NCBI GenBank assembly: GCA_035934555.1
Contig: DASYXT010000073.1
Location: 20,515 to 84,514, forward strand
Length of the DNA stretch: 64,000 bases
Reading direction: 5' to 3'
Source: DASYXT01 sp035934555
GTDB taxonomy: Bacteria; Verrucomicrobiota; Verrucomicrobiia; Limisphaerales; UBA8199
Part shown: one piece after another, positions 45,533 through 54,251 of the stretch
Position numbering within the stretch: the first letter of the stretch is position 1
Layout of the letters: the number at the start of each line of letters is the position of its first letter
Position numbers and translations under genes: made by a program
The notes under the pieces: generated by a model
What the model saw: the letters and a program-made list of their open reading frames with translations, nothing else
What the model was told of the DNA's origin: nothing
The model's database searches: none

Positions 45533-45562
45533 GCTATAAAAATCCGAAATCAGCCAGTTCAA
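45533..45562 (-). promoter_or_regulatory. Candidate promoter of the Gld-like operon
   Basis: On the minus strand, TTGAAC (45557-45562) and TATAGC (45533-45538) are separated by 18 bases. Each matches four of six consensus positions. It lies about 44 bases before the ATPase start. Confidence 0.35.
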
Positions 45563-45653
45563 ATGTTCATCACCGCGTCATTCCAAAATCGTAAACATAA
45601 GTATCTGACTTATATCCGGGCCGGCGCATTCGAGAAAAGCGCCAACCGTGCGG

Positions 45654-45680
45654 TTGACTTGGGTTGCGCCCATAGATACT
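45654..45680 (+). promoter_or_regulatory. Candidate promoter of the zinc-ribbon gene
   Basis: TTGACT (45654-45659) lies upstream of GATACT (45675-45680) with a short 15-base spacer. The gene start follows at 45697. The spacer is suboptimal, so this is tentative. Confidence 0.28.
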
Positions 45681-45696
45681 CTTACAGGCTGACGAC

Positions 45697-46425
45697 ATGC
45701 TCGACGCCATCGAAAAGCTGCTGATTTTACAAGACCGCGACCGCAAACTGCGAAGGGTCCGCGGGGAATTGGCCCATATCGAGCCTGAACGGCAGAGCTT
45801 GCGCGGCCGGGCCAACGAGGCGCAAACGGCGCTGGAAACCGCCCGGACCCGGGTTAAACAGGTTGAATCGGACCGCAAGAACCTTGAACTGGAAGTCGAG
45901 GCCAAAAAGCAGCTCATCGCCCGCTACGCCAACCAGCAGCTCCAAACCCGCAAGAACGAGGAGTACCGCGCCCTGGCGCACGAGATCGACACGTGCAAAG
46001 GCGACATCTTTAAAATTGAAAACCAGGAAATCGAGCTGATGGAACAGGCCGAGGCAGCCCAGAAAGAGGTCCTCCGCGCCACCCAGGCCGCCAAAACCGC
46101 AACCCAATTGATGGAAGACCAGCTCGCCAAACTCGCCCAGCGTGAGGAGAATCTTCAGTCCGAACTGGCCGAGCTGACCCAAAACCGTGAGGAGCTCGCC
46201 GCCGCGGTCGATGATAGCGCCCGAGGCCGCTACGACCGGCTGGTGCGCAACAAGGGCGAAACCGTCGTCGTGGGCGTGCAACATGGCGTTTGTGGCGGTT
46301 GCCATATGCGCCTGCCGCCGCAACTGCTGGTTCAGTGTCAGGCACAGCAGGAACTAGTGACGTGCATCAACTGCGGCCGGATTCTCTATTACACCCGCGA
46401 CATGGACCTGGCCGTGGCAGAATAA
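45697..46425 (+). CDS. CT398-like coiled-coil zinc-ribbon protein
   Basis: This is 242 residues. A long antiparallel coiled coil (about 1-190) rich in E/Q/K/A is followed by a C4 zinc ribbon (C-G-G-C-H-M ... C-I-N-C-G-R-I-L-Y). This matches the CT398/FlgZ-like family, for which a role in linking sigma-54 and type III secretion has been proposed in Chlamydia. The gene is often near rnpB in PVC-related genomes, and rnpB lies about 1.5 kb downstream here. Confidence 0.88.
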   Translation: MLDAIEKLLILQDRDRKLRRVRGELAHIEPERQSLRGRANEAQTALETARTRVKQVESDRKNLELEVEAKKQLIARYANQQLQTRKNEEYRALAHEIDTCKGDIFKIENQEIELMEQAEAAQKEVLRATQAAKTATQLMEDQLAKLAQREENLQSELAELTQNREELAAAVDDSARGRYDRLVRNKGETVVVGVQHGVCGGCHMRLPPQLLVQCQAQQELVTCINCGRILYYTRDMDLAVAE

Positions 46426-46683
46426 CGCCGCAGGATCCTAAAGGTTGCCCGCTTGGAGTCGGCGGTTGCGCGCTGTTCTATTACCGGGCTGCGGTATTTG
46501 AGAATAGTTCCGGCCTGATCTGGGCGAGGCTCTCGTTGCTCATTTCAATTCTATGCTGGCGCATGTTCCGGTTTGGCTGGTAGGGCGTCGTGCTGGGACG
46601 GGTGGCGCTTTTTGCACGGATCACGGTGTATCGGCATCGCGGAAGGGGTAAGAAGATTGACTCGGGGGTGGAATTTGCCATTC

Positions 46684-47838
46684 ATGAACCAGGTGAAAAT
46701 GCACGGCGTCTCAGTGTCACTGCTGCTCGGGCTGGCGGTCGCTTCCGCTGCCGCTGGAGCGGGACGAGTCACCCTGCTGCGGACTCCTGATCATGGCATC
46801 CAGCCGCAGGCCGCGGTGGATAATCAGGGGGTGGTGCATTTGATCTATTTCAAAGGGGAAGCCAGCGGCGGAGATATTTTCTACGTTCGCAAGCGGCCGG
46901 GCGAACAGGTGTTTTCGCAGCCAATCCAGGTTAATACTCGACCACGCACCGCGATAGCGGTGGGAACGATTCGCGGAGCTCAATTGGCGCTGGGTCGCAA
47001 TGGGCGAGTGCATGTGGCGTGGAACGGGCCTGCGCCAGACCAAGGCGGCTACATGGCCGCGCCCATGCTCTACACTCGCCTCAATGATGCCGGCACGGCC
47101 TTCGAGCCGGAACGCGATGTCATTACCTCGGCGCGGGGGCTGGACGGCGGCGGCTCGGTTGCGGCGGATAACCAGGGAAACGTGTTTGTCATGTGGCACG
47201 CCCCCAGACCGGGGAACACCAATGGCGAGGCCGGCCGCGCAGTGTTTATTGCGCGCTCGCAGGATGATGGCAAAACGTTTGCGCCCGAAAAGCTCGCGCT
47301 GGAAAAGCCCACCGGCGCCTGCGGCTGCTGCGGCATGAAGGCATTCGCTGACAGCCAAGGCAATGTGTTCGCGCTTTATCGCGCCGCGTCGGATATGATG
47401 AACCGTGACGAGACGTTGCTGATTTCCCACAATCAGGGCGTAAACTTCCAGATCGCCTATGTGCATCCATGGAAAATCGGCAGTTGCCCGATGAGCAGCG
47501 CGTTTTTATCTGAAACCAAATCGGGCGTCCTGGCGGCGGCAGAGACACACGGGCGGGTCTTTTTTGTTCGCGTGGACCCGGCGACGGGAAAGGTTTCAAC
47601 GCCAGTTTCGCCGGAAAGGAAAGGCAAGTACCCAGTCGCAGTTGCAAATGCACGAGGCGAAGTTTTGCTCGTGTGGGTCGAAGGCATGGCTTGGGCCAAA
47701 GGGGGTGCAGTTGCCTGGCAAATTTATGGAGCCGATGGCGAGCCGATTTCCGAAGTGGGGCGCGCCGAAGGTGTTCCGGCGTGGAGCTTCGCGGCCGCTT
47801 ACGCACAGCCCGCCGGCGACTTTGTGCTGGTTTACTGA
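46684..47838 (+). CDS. Secreted sialidase-fold (BNR/Asp-box) protein
   Basis: This is 384 residues from ATG 46684; ATG 46699 is also possible. It has a signal peptide (SLLLGLAVASAAAGA). A six-bladed-propeller character is supported by repeated S-Q-D-D-G-K-T-F-type Asp boxes and G-N-V-F-V-M-W or G-N-V-F-A-L-Y strands. A G-A-C-G-C-C-G-M-K motif adds a Cys cluster. Sialidase activity cannot be claimed because the Arg triad was not identified; many secreted proteins share the fold. Confidence 0.65.
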   Translation: MNQVKMHGVSVSLLLGLAVASAAAGAGRVTLLRTPDHGIQPQAAVDNQGVVHLIYFKGEASGGDIFYVRKRPGEQVFSQPIQVNTRPRTAIAVGTIRGAQLALGRNGRVHVAWNGPAPDQGGYMAAPMLYTRLNDAGTAFEPERDVITSARGLDGGGSVAADNQGNVFVMWHAPRPGNTNGEAGRAVFIARSQDDGKTFAPEKLALEKPTGACGCCGMKAFADSQGNVFALYRAASDMMNRDETLLISHNQGVNFQIAYVHPWKIGSCPMSSAFLSETKSGVLAAAETHGRVFFVRVDPATGKVSTPVSPERKGKYPVAVANARGEVLLVWVEGMAWAKGGAVAWQIYGADGEPISEVGRAEGVPAWSFAAAYAQPAGDFVLVY

Positions 47839-47978
47839 TACCGCGTCGAGCAGTGAACTCACCCGGAGCCCCGGCCGCGACGCCGGGATAATCCGCGCTG
47901 GCCAGGAAGCGCACCACGTGCGGTTCGTGTTTTCGTTTGCGGTTTGCCCGTGGGGTCGTTTTGGTTTATTGTTGATTG

Positions 47979-48480
<502 letters not shown>

Positions 48481-48752
48481 CATTTCTTTGCCTCTTGGGC
48501 TGGGGGGAACCTGCTTTTGTGCTGTGCCTGGCCTTATTCGACCTCCGGACCCCCGGTTGCAGGCCAGAGGCAGTCGCGTGTCCTGCCTCTGGCCGCCAAT
48601 CCCCTAATGCTTCTCCAGGCGTCCTGGGAACAAAATCTGTTGGCGCTCGACGGTCGCGTCTTTCGGTGCCCTGGCTGGGCGAACGAGGAGCATGCGCGAA
48701 CGCCGCGCCTGTACATATCTCGGGTGCAGAAGACGGAATCTTTCAGAAAAGG
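48481..48752. other. Non-coding gap after rnpB
   Basis: No gene, RNA or repeat was recognised between the RNase P RNA 3' end and the ECF sigma factor stop. No clear terminator was seen after rnpB. Confidence 0.4.
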
Positions 48753-49457
48753 CTAAATTTCTTTCTCTAAAGCCCGAAGCTCCTTTTTCAGGACTGCTGA
48801 GACTCGATGTTTGGCCAGATACACCGCCGCGAGGTTGACCCTCAATATGCGCGCGACTTTGGACGGGGGCCATTCCTTGAGCACATAAAGATCAAAAATC
48901 TGGTAATGCTCCTCGCGGACGAGGCGTTTAACGCGGTTCACCGCGGTGTCCAGCAGGTTCCGCTGCCATTCCTCGTTCCAAAGCGTCTCCAACTCAGGCG
49001 TCGTCGGCCCAAGCAGCGGCTCGAGCTCTTCGGGGATCTGTTCCGGGATGTCGAGGGCGCCCCCGGCCCCTTTGCCGGCCAATGGGGGCTGCTGGGGCCC
49101 GCGTTTGCGCATCTGGTCGGCAATCCGCCACCGAGTAAGTTGATGCAGCCAGCCTTTGAAGGTCCCTAACTGTCGTTGCCGTTTGAATTTAGCGATATCC
49201 TTCGCAACGCAGATGACGGTTTCCTGCACAACCTCCTGCGCTTCGGTCTCGGTCAATCCGGACTTGAGTGCGACGGCGTAGATCAGCCGCCAGTAAGTAT
49301 CGAAGAAGTCCTTCCAGCTCTCCTGGTCGCCCCAATCCTGCAGCCGGCTAAGCAGGCTGTACCTGGTGGGGATGGATTCGTTCGTAGAGAGATTCATCCT
49401 GGTCCCAGCGACTCTTCCGTTTTCGGCTTTCGACGAATCAATCAAAGTTAGCTCCAT
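48753..49457 (-). CDS. ECF-type RNA polymerase sigma factor
   Basis: This is 234 residues; ATG 49397 would remove 20. Region 2 is F-F-D-T-Y-W-R-L-I-Y-A-V-A with E-A-Q-E-V-V-Q-E-T-V and F-K-G-W-L-H-Q-L-T-R-W-R-I-A-D-Q. Region 4 helix-turn-helix is W-P-P-S-K-V-A-R-I-L-R-V-N-L-A-A-V-Y-L-A-K-H. An insert between the regions carries a Gly/Pro-rich linker. No anti-sigma gene is adjacent. The sequence style is common among planctomycete and verrucomicrobial ECF factors. Confidence 0.88.
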   Translation of the reverse strand: MELTLIDSSKAENGRVAGTRMNLSTNESIPTRYSLLSRLQDWGDQESWKDFFDTYWRLIYAVALKSGLTETEAQEVVQETVICVAKDIAKFKRQRQLGTFKGWLHQLTRWRIADQMRKRGPQQPPLAGKGAGGALDIPEQIPEELEPLLGPTTPELETLWNEEWQRNLLDTAVNRVKRLVREEHYQIFDLYVLKEWPPSKVARILRVNLAAVYLAKHRVSAVLKKELRALEKEI

Positions 49458-49559
49458 CTAAGAGTACTCGGCCGAAATTCGCCATTTCTTTCATGATATT
49501 CATGACCTACCCGAAGGAGTTGGAGGAGGCCGCCTGGCTGTCCCAGGAGTTTGGACATC

Positions 49560-49622
49560 TTGCAACGTGACCCTTCCCTTGTCATCAACCTTGTCGCAAA
49601 CCTTGTCGTCAACCTTATCGCG
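49560..49622. repeat. Short degenerate tandem repeat (CAACCTTGTCG-type)
   Basis: Four imperfect copies of a 12-base unit centred on CAACCTTGTC. No function can be assigned; the stretch lies between the sigma factor and the small membrane protein. Confidence 0.5.
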
Positions 49623-49639
49623 CCGCTGCCACAAGGCGC

Positions 49640-49960
49640 TCAGTGGGTGACCAGGTACCAACCGATCGAGGCAATCAGGGCCACCGGGACCAATCCGCCG
49701 AAAGCGCCTGCAACCAACTCTACGCGTTGGGAGCCCAGCCGCATACCCAAACGCGGACCGATTTGGCCGCCGATAAACCAGCCGGCCACACCGCTGATCA
49801 CCCAGCAGATCAACCCTAAGTTCGGAGTCGCGAACAACAGCCGGAAACTATGCCCAATGACCGCGGGCGCCAGGCCGATGGCAAATAGCCCGCCAATCGC
49901 GCCTACCACCGCACCCGCCAAAGCGCCTAAATTGAATTCACCTGGGTTCGGCCCATTCAT
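49640..49960 (-). CDS. Small membrane protein
   Basis: This is 106 residues with three to four hydrophobic segments, Gly-rich (LGALAGAVVGAIGGLFAIGLA, W-F-I-G-G-Q-I-G-P-R). It resembles generic small integral-membrane proteins; no family assigned. Confidence 0.55.
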   Translation of the reverse strand: MNGPNPGEFNLGALAGAVVGAIGGLFAIGLAPAVIGHSFRLLFATPNLGLICWVISGVAGWFIGGQIGPRLGMRLGSQRVELVAGAFGGLVPVALIASIGWYLVTH

Positions 49961-50006
49961 CCGAAATGCAGCATTTCATAAACGCCGAACAAAAGCAACC
50001 AAACCT

Positions 50007-50035
50007 GCGGCGCGCAGACTTTAGTCCGCAGCAAC
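50007..50035 (+). repeat. REP family-1 copy D
   Basis: GCGGCGCGCAGAC-TTTA-GTCCGCAGCAA type palindrome. Two degenerate copies in the same orientation follow at about 50129-50160 and 50161-50195. Confidence 0.7.
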
Positions 50036-50054
50036 GCACCCCCCGCCAGGTTTT

Positions 50055-50080
50055 GGACTGCGGCAGCCCTCTGCCGCTTT
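50055..50080 (+). repeat. Family-2 palindromic repeat, single copy
   Basis: GGACT then stem GCGGCAG, loop CCCT, CTGCCGC and TTT. Compared with 26568-26593 the stem has exchanged C-G for G-C on both sides, a compensatory change. Confidence 0.7.
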
Positions 50081-50268
50081 TCCCAATGAATGGTTTAATT
50101 GCCGCCCCCGGCACGTGGACGGCGCCGCGGAGACTTCACTCCTCAGCAACTCCCGAAGGTTGAGCAGCGCGCCGACATTCCTCTCCGCAGCAAACCCCAA
50201 AAGCGAGCGCAGCTCCGTCCTGGTGATTTCCGCTTAACACATCGCTGTGTGCAGGAACGCCCGCCCTA

Positions 50269-50817
50269 TTACTTAACCAACTCGAGAATCGCCTTGAACT
50301 CAGCAGTGCCCGCCCGCTCAAGCAGCTCGAACAGAACCATCTCAGTCGAGACCACCACCGCTCCGGCCTGCTGCATGCGCGTCAGGCCGAGTTGGTGATT
50401 AGCCACGGTGCGTGAAGAAACCGCGTCGGCGACGACGAACACCTGCAGGTTATGCTCAAGCAGGTCCAGGCAGGTTTGCAGCACACAGACATGCGTCTCG
50501 ACGCCGCAAAGCACCAGTTGGGAAACTCCTGCGGCCTCGCACCTCGACTGCAACGGCGTTTCTCGCGCGCCGCTGAAGGTGAGCTTCTCAAACGGCGCGA
50601 AATCAGCAATAAGGGCGGCCACTTGAGGAATCGTTGGCCCGAGGCCTTTGCGGTACTGCTCGGTGGCGAGGACGGGCACGCCAAGCACTGCGGCGCCTTT
50701 GAGCAACCGCTCAACGTTTTGCAGCAGCGCTTCCCGGCCATGCATCGCCGGCACAAGCCGCTCTTGCAAGTCCAGCGCCAGGAGGGCCGTCCCGCGGCGC
50801 TTAAGACGGAGTGACAT
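50269..50817 (-). CDS. Isochorismatase-family cysteine hydrolase
   Basis: This is 182 residues from ATG 50817; the frame runs upstream into hypB. The catalytic triad is visible: Asp in LALDLQERL, Lys in FEKLTFSG and Cys in LCGVETHVCVLQT. The family hydrolyses isochorismate, nicotinamide or related amides; substrate unassigned (YcaC/nicotinamidase-like). It is directly downstream of hypB (10-base gap), likely co-transcribed. Confidence 0.88.
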   Translation of the reverse strand: MSLRLKRRGTALLALDLQERLVPAMHGREALLQNVERLLKGAAVLGVPVLATEQYRKGLGPTIPQVAALIADFAPFEKLTFSGARETPLQSRCEAAGVSQLVLCGVETHVCVLQTCLDLLEHNLQVFVVADAVSSRTVANHQLGLTRMQQAGAVVVSTEMVLFELLERAGTAEFKAILELVK

Positions 50818-50827
50818 GGTTTCGTGG

Positions 50828-51811
50828 TTAGGACGGGAGCGGTTCGCGGGATTTATACGAGCGGTGTTCCTTAAGGAGGAACTCACGCCAGGCGTCCATG
50901 CCCTGACCACTGCGGGCGGAGACTTCGAACACTCGCGCCTTGGGCGCAATCCGGCGGATATTGGTCAGAAGCGCATCGCGGTTAAACGCGCACGCTTGCG
51001 CCAAATCCATTTTGCTGATGACGACGACATTTGCCGCCTGAAACATGGGCGGGTACTTTAACGGCTTGTCCTCTCCCTCGGTGACGGAAAGCAACACGAC
51101 CCGGAGGTCCTCGCCCAGATCGTAGGAAGCGGGGCAAACCAGGTTGCCGACGTTTTCGATGATGAGCAGTTCCAGCCCGGACAGGTCGAGACGATTCACC
51201 GCGCGCGCGACCATCTCGGCTTCGAGGTGGCATACAGTTCCGGTGGTGATTTGCACGACCGGCGCGCCGGATTGTCTCAAAATCTCAGCGTCGTTGTCGG
51301 TCGCCAGGTCCCCCACAATTACCCCCGCTTTGAGCTGCGCACCCAGCGCGCGGACGGTTTCACGCAGGAAGGTTGTTTTGCCCGAACCTGGGGAGGACAA
51401 TACATTCAGCACGAGCAGCCCGCGGGCATGGAAGAATCCGCGGTTGCGCTCGGCCAGCCGGTCATTTTTCTCGAGAATAGATTGGCGCACCTCCAAGGTG
51501 CGCTTGGCCTGGGTGTCGTGCGCATGCGTGTGGTCATGCTCGTGCTCATCGGCGGCATCCTGGTGTGAATGAGAATGGCTGTGGCTGTGAGCGTGGGGGT
51601 GGGAATGGCTGTGGTCGTGGGGTGCGCCAGGATGGTGGCCGGGGCCGTGCTCATGCTGGTGCGCATGTTCGTGTTCATGCTCCAGCTCGTGCGCGTGCTC
51701 GTGGTCATGAGGGTGGGTGTGCTCATGTTCGTGCTCGTGGGCATGGGGGTGAGCAGCACTGATGCCGACCGGGTCTTCGCCCGGCAATCCGCAACCACAA
51801 TCTCTACACAT
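50828..51811 (-). CDS. hypB: Hydrogenase/urease nickel-insertion GTPase HypB with His-rich arm
   Basis: This is 327 residues. It opens with the N-terminal C-R-D-C-G-C nickel site known from E. coli HypB. A His-rich arm of about 80 residues (residues ~20-100) with 34 His follows. The G domain has the P-loop S-S-P-G-S-G-K-T-T, G-D-L-A-T-D-N-D and T-G-T-V-C-H-L-E. HypB supplies Ni for [NiFe]-hydrogenase maturation. The His arm can store many nickel ions. It follows hypA by ten bases. No hydrogenase structural gene lies in the window. Confidence 0.96.
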   Translation of the reverse strand: MCRDCGCGLPGEDPVGISAAHPHAHEHEHEHTHPHDHEHAHELEHEHEHAHQHEHGPGHHPGAPHDHSHSHPHAHSHSHSHSHQDAADEHEHDHTHAHDTQAKRTLEVRQSILEKNDRLAERNRGFFHARGLLVLNVLSSPGSGKTTFLRETVRALGAQLKAGVIVGDLATDNDAEILRQSGAPVVQITTGTVCHLEAEMVARAVNRLDLSGLELLIIENVGNLVCPASYDLGEDLRVVLLSVTEGEDKPLKYPPMFQAANVVVISKMDLAQACAFNRDALLTNIRRIAPKARVFEVSARSGQGMDAWREFLLKEHRSYKSREPLPS

Positions 51812-51821
51812 AAATTCGCCT

Positions 51822-52163
51822 TCAGGTTATTTCGAGAGAAGCCAATTCAAGCTCACGCCCGGCGCGCAACTCACCGCTGGGCCGCTGGCAGCGAGGACAT
51901 TCAGCCAGGAAATCATCCGCTTGGAACTCCCGCGCGCACGCCGCGCACCAAAACCGCGCGGGAACATCTTCGATGGCCAGTTGCGCACCCTCGGCCATCG
52001 TGCCGGGGGTGAGGGTTTCGAACGCGAATTGAAGCGCATCAGGCACCACGCCGCTCAGCGCGCCGATGCGCAAACGGACGATTTGCACCTGGCGCGCGCC
52101 CGCCTCCCGGGCACGTTCCAGCGCCTGGGTCAGCGCACTGTCCATGATCGATAGTTCGTGCAT
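51822..52163 (-). CDS. hypA: Hydrogenase nickel metallochaperone HypA
   Basis: This is 113 residues from the ATG at 52163, giving the family-typical M-H-E-L-S-I N-terminus with the Ni-binding His2. Two C-x2-C pairs form the zinc site (C-A-A-C and C-P-R-C). The longer upstream open frame lacks this start signature. It is the first gene of hypA-hypB-isochorismatase. Confidence 0.95.
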   Translation of the reverse strand: MHELSIMDSALTQALERAREAGARQVQIVRLRIGALSGVVPDALQFAFETLTPGTMAEGAQLAIEDVPARFWCAACAREFQADDFLAECPRCQRPSGELRAGRELELASLEIT

Positions 52164-52220
52164 GCAGGCACCTGGCCAGTTCAACTTAGTGCCACACGCC
52201 GGGAGTGACAACCGTTTTAG

Positions 52221-52332
52221 GCGGCGCGCGGACTTTAGTCCGCAGCAACGATCGAATTGGAGGACGTCAGAATAATTGCGCAGTGCCCACCTGGATTCGG
52301 GCATTGCTGCGGACTAAAGTCCCGCGCGCCGC
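52221..52332. repeat. REP/BIME family-1 pair E
   Basis: Two inverted copies (52221-52249 and 52301-52332), both with the GGACTTTAGTCC stem and GCAGCAA flanks facing inwards. It fills the gap between hypA and the next gene. Confidence 0.85.
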
Positions 52333-52775
52333 TAACCCGGTTTTTTTGGGGAGAAACGCAACTTGGCGACCTTGGCGTGGGCCAGCACGACGTCGGGGTC
52401 GCGTTGGAGCGCTTCGTAATAATGTTTGGAAAAACCCGCGCCGGTTTCAGAAGGGACCAGCAGGCGCGCGGATTCCTTGAGGAGGGCCTCGATGGCGGCG
52501 GCGGTGAGCGGTTCTTTGGCGTCCAGCGCTTCGTCAATCGATACAATCAGTTGCGACAGCGGGCTGAGCCAGGCGAACCAGGGATCCTTGGTCAGCAGTT
52601 GCAGGAAATGGTTGGGCGATTGGATTTTACCCATCGTTTGTTCATAGGTAACGCGTTCGGAGTCCACGAGGGCTTTGTGCAAGTTCAACAGCGGTCCGCG
52701 CAGGATTTCCAGGCGCTGGCGGTCACCGGGTCCAGAAAGCGGGTCTGGGTCTGCCTGTTTCATTTGCTCCAGCAT
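52332..52775 (-). CDS. Conserved hypothetical protein
   Basis: This is 147 residues from ATG 52775 (ATG 52763 is possible). It is all-helical, with L-L-N-L-H-K-A-L-V-D-S-E-R, Q-L-L-T-K-D-P-W-F-A-W-L-S-P-L-S-Q-L-I-V and D-P-D-V-V-L-A-H-A. The many conserved-looking aromatic and acidic positions suggest a real family, but I do not recognise a function. It lies 32 bases after dinB on the same strand. Confidence 0.6.
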   Translation of the reverse strand: MLEQMKQADPDPLSGPGDRQRLEILRGPLLNLHKALVDSERVTYEQTMGKIQSPNHFLQLLTKDPWFAWLSPLSQLIVSIDEALDAKEPLTAAAIEALLKESARLLVPSETGAGFSKHYYEALQRDPDVVLAHAKVAKLRFSPKKPG

Positions 52776-52806
52776 ACCACGTTCCAGTAGAAAGGCACAG
52801 GGGACG

Positions 52807-53877
52807 CTACAGCAGAACCAATTGCCGGCTGGACGGTTCGCCCAGGGCGCTGACCCCCAGGCCCAGCAACCGCAACGGCCGCGAGACGAGCTTCTCCCGG
52901 CCCAGCAGAAAACAACCAAGGCGGTACAGCTCGTGGGCGTCAGTCAACGGTTCTTCCACGGAAATCTGCCTTGTCAGGGTGGTAAAATCGCCATACCGGA
53001 CTTTCACTTGCACGGTGCGCGCGCCGAGCTGGTGGCGTTTGAGGCGGGCGGCGATGTTCCCGGCTTGCGTTCGCAGACAGGCGCGCAGCACGCGCCGGTC
53101 CTCCGTGTTGTTGAGGAACGTTTCTTCTTCGCTGATGCTTTTGATTTCATCGCCGGAGTCCAACGCCCGGTCATCCTCGCCTAAAGCGAAGCGGCGCAAC
53201 GTCGGCCCAAACGAGCCGACCAATGCCCGCAAATCGCCCGGATGGTCCTGCAAGTCGCCCACCGTCTCGATACCCGCCCGATTCAAAACCTGCTCGGTCA
53301 CTTTGCCCACGCCGTAAAGCGCGCGAACGGGCAGCGGCCGCAGGAACGGCAGCTTGTCTTTCTCGAGAATCACCGTCAGGCCGTCGGGTTTTTGATGGTA
53401 GCTGGCGATCTTGGCCAGCAGCTTGTTGGAAGCGATCCCGATCGTCGCGGTGAGAGCGCGTTCGGCTTTAATGCGCTCTTTAAGGCCGCGGGCCAGCGGC
53501 ACCGAGCCGGCGAGCGCCGCGTCGGGGTCCTGCGCGACGAACATCGGCGGCAATTCCAGATAGGCCTCGTCGATGGACATCTGTTCGATTTGGCCGCCGG
53601 TTGCGGCAACCAACTTCATGATGGCCTGCGACTCCTCGCGATAAGTCTCCATGCGAGGCCGCACGAACACGCCACCGGGACAAAGGCGGCCGGCGGTCAG
53701 GCTGGGCATCGCCGAGCGGACGCCGAACTTGCGCGCTTCATAGCTGGCAGCGCAGACCACTCCGCGTTGGGTCGGCGGCGCGCCGACAATGACGGGTTGC
53801 CCGCGCAGAGCCGGGTTATCCCGCTGCTCGACCGACGCGTAGAAGGCGTCCATGTCCAAATGAAAGATGACGCGCAC
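52807..53877 (-). CDS. dinB: DNA polymerase IV (Y-family translesion)
   Basis: This is 356 residues. Motif H-L-D-M-D-A-F-Y-A-S-V-E-Q contains the first catalytic Asp. S-I-D-E-A-Y-L-E carries the catalytic Asp-Glu pair. The little-finger domain and helix-hairpin-helix (L-P-V-R-A-L-Y-G-V-G-K-V) are present. It copies past DNA lesions and lacks proofreading. The C-terminal beta-clamp motif is not obvious. Confidence 0.96.
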   Translation of the reverse strand: MRVIFHLDMDAFYASVEQRDNPALRGQPVIVGAPPTQRGVVCAASYEARKFGVRSAMPSLTAGRLCPGGVFVRPRMETYREESQAIMKLVAATGGQIEQMSIDEAYLELPPMFVAQDPDAALAGSVPLARGLKERIKAERALTATIGIASNKLLAKIASYHQKPDGLTVILEKDKLPFLRPLPVRALYGVGKVTEQVLNRAGIETVGDLQDHPGDLRALVGSFGPTLRRFALGEDDRALDSGDEIKSISEEETFLNNTEDRRVLRACLRTQAGNIAARLKRHQLGARTVQVKVRYGDFTTLTRQISVEEPLTDAHELYRLGCFLLGREKLVSRPLRLLGLGVSALGEPSSRQLVLL

Positions 53878-54251
53878 GTTTGGCCACCGAGTATATAGCG
53901 CGCCCCATCAGCTCGCGGCAAGAGGGCTGGTTCAGGTTCGGCGGTACCCCCCATCCAGAACGTCTAGCCTGGTGCCGAGCAGGGGGACGGGATTGATGGA
54001 TTAATGGATTGTCGGGCGGGCCCCGCGGCCGCGGCGTAGTGCGACAAGGCGCAAATACTATTGACGAGAGGCGATACGATCCCTAAAATGTCCTTGAAGC
54101 AAGTTCAATGCCCTAGTCATTAACGGACCTCCACCGACCCCCAACCTGAGACTCCTTACGTCGCCCCCCAACGCGCCGTACCAGTCAACAGGCGAATGGC
54201 GGCGCAGTGTTTGAATTCTCCAAGGGCTCCGCTTATGCGGTTGAGCAGATT
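53878..54251. other. Intergenic region between divergent dinB and the ASST-like gene
   Basis: This 374-base gap contains a strong promoter (54061-54089) for the rightward gene and a short direct repeat (GATTGATGGATTAATGGATTG) at about 53993-54013. No gene was recognised. Confidence 0.6.
54061..54089 (+). promoter_or_regulatory. Sigma70-type promoter of the ASST-like gene
   Basis: TTGACG (54061-54066), 17-base spacer, TAAAAT (54084-54089): five of six matches in each box. The transcript would have a leader of about 155 bases before ATG 54252. Confidence 0.6.

Larger units (their letters stand above)
49961..50268. other. Intergenic gap rich in palindromic repeats
   Basis: This 308-base gap holds family-1 REP copies at 50007-50035, about 50129-50160 (degenerate) and about 50161-50195. 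It also holds one family-2 copy at 50055-50080. No gene was seen. Confidence 0.6.

Noticed and set aside
49551..50024. Plus-strand open frame of 157 codons
   Set aside because: It is Pro/Asn-rich, antisense to the Gly-rich membrane protein, and starts in the short tandem repeat.
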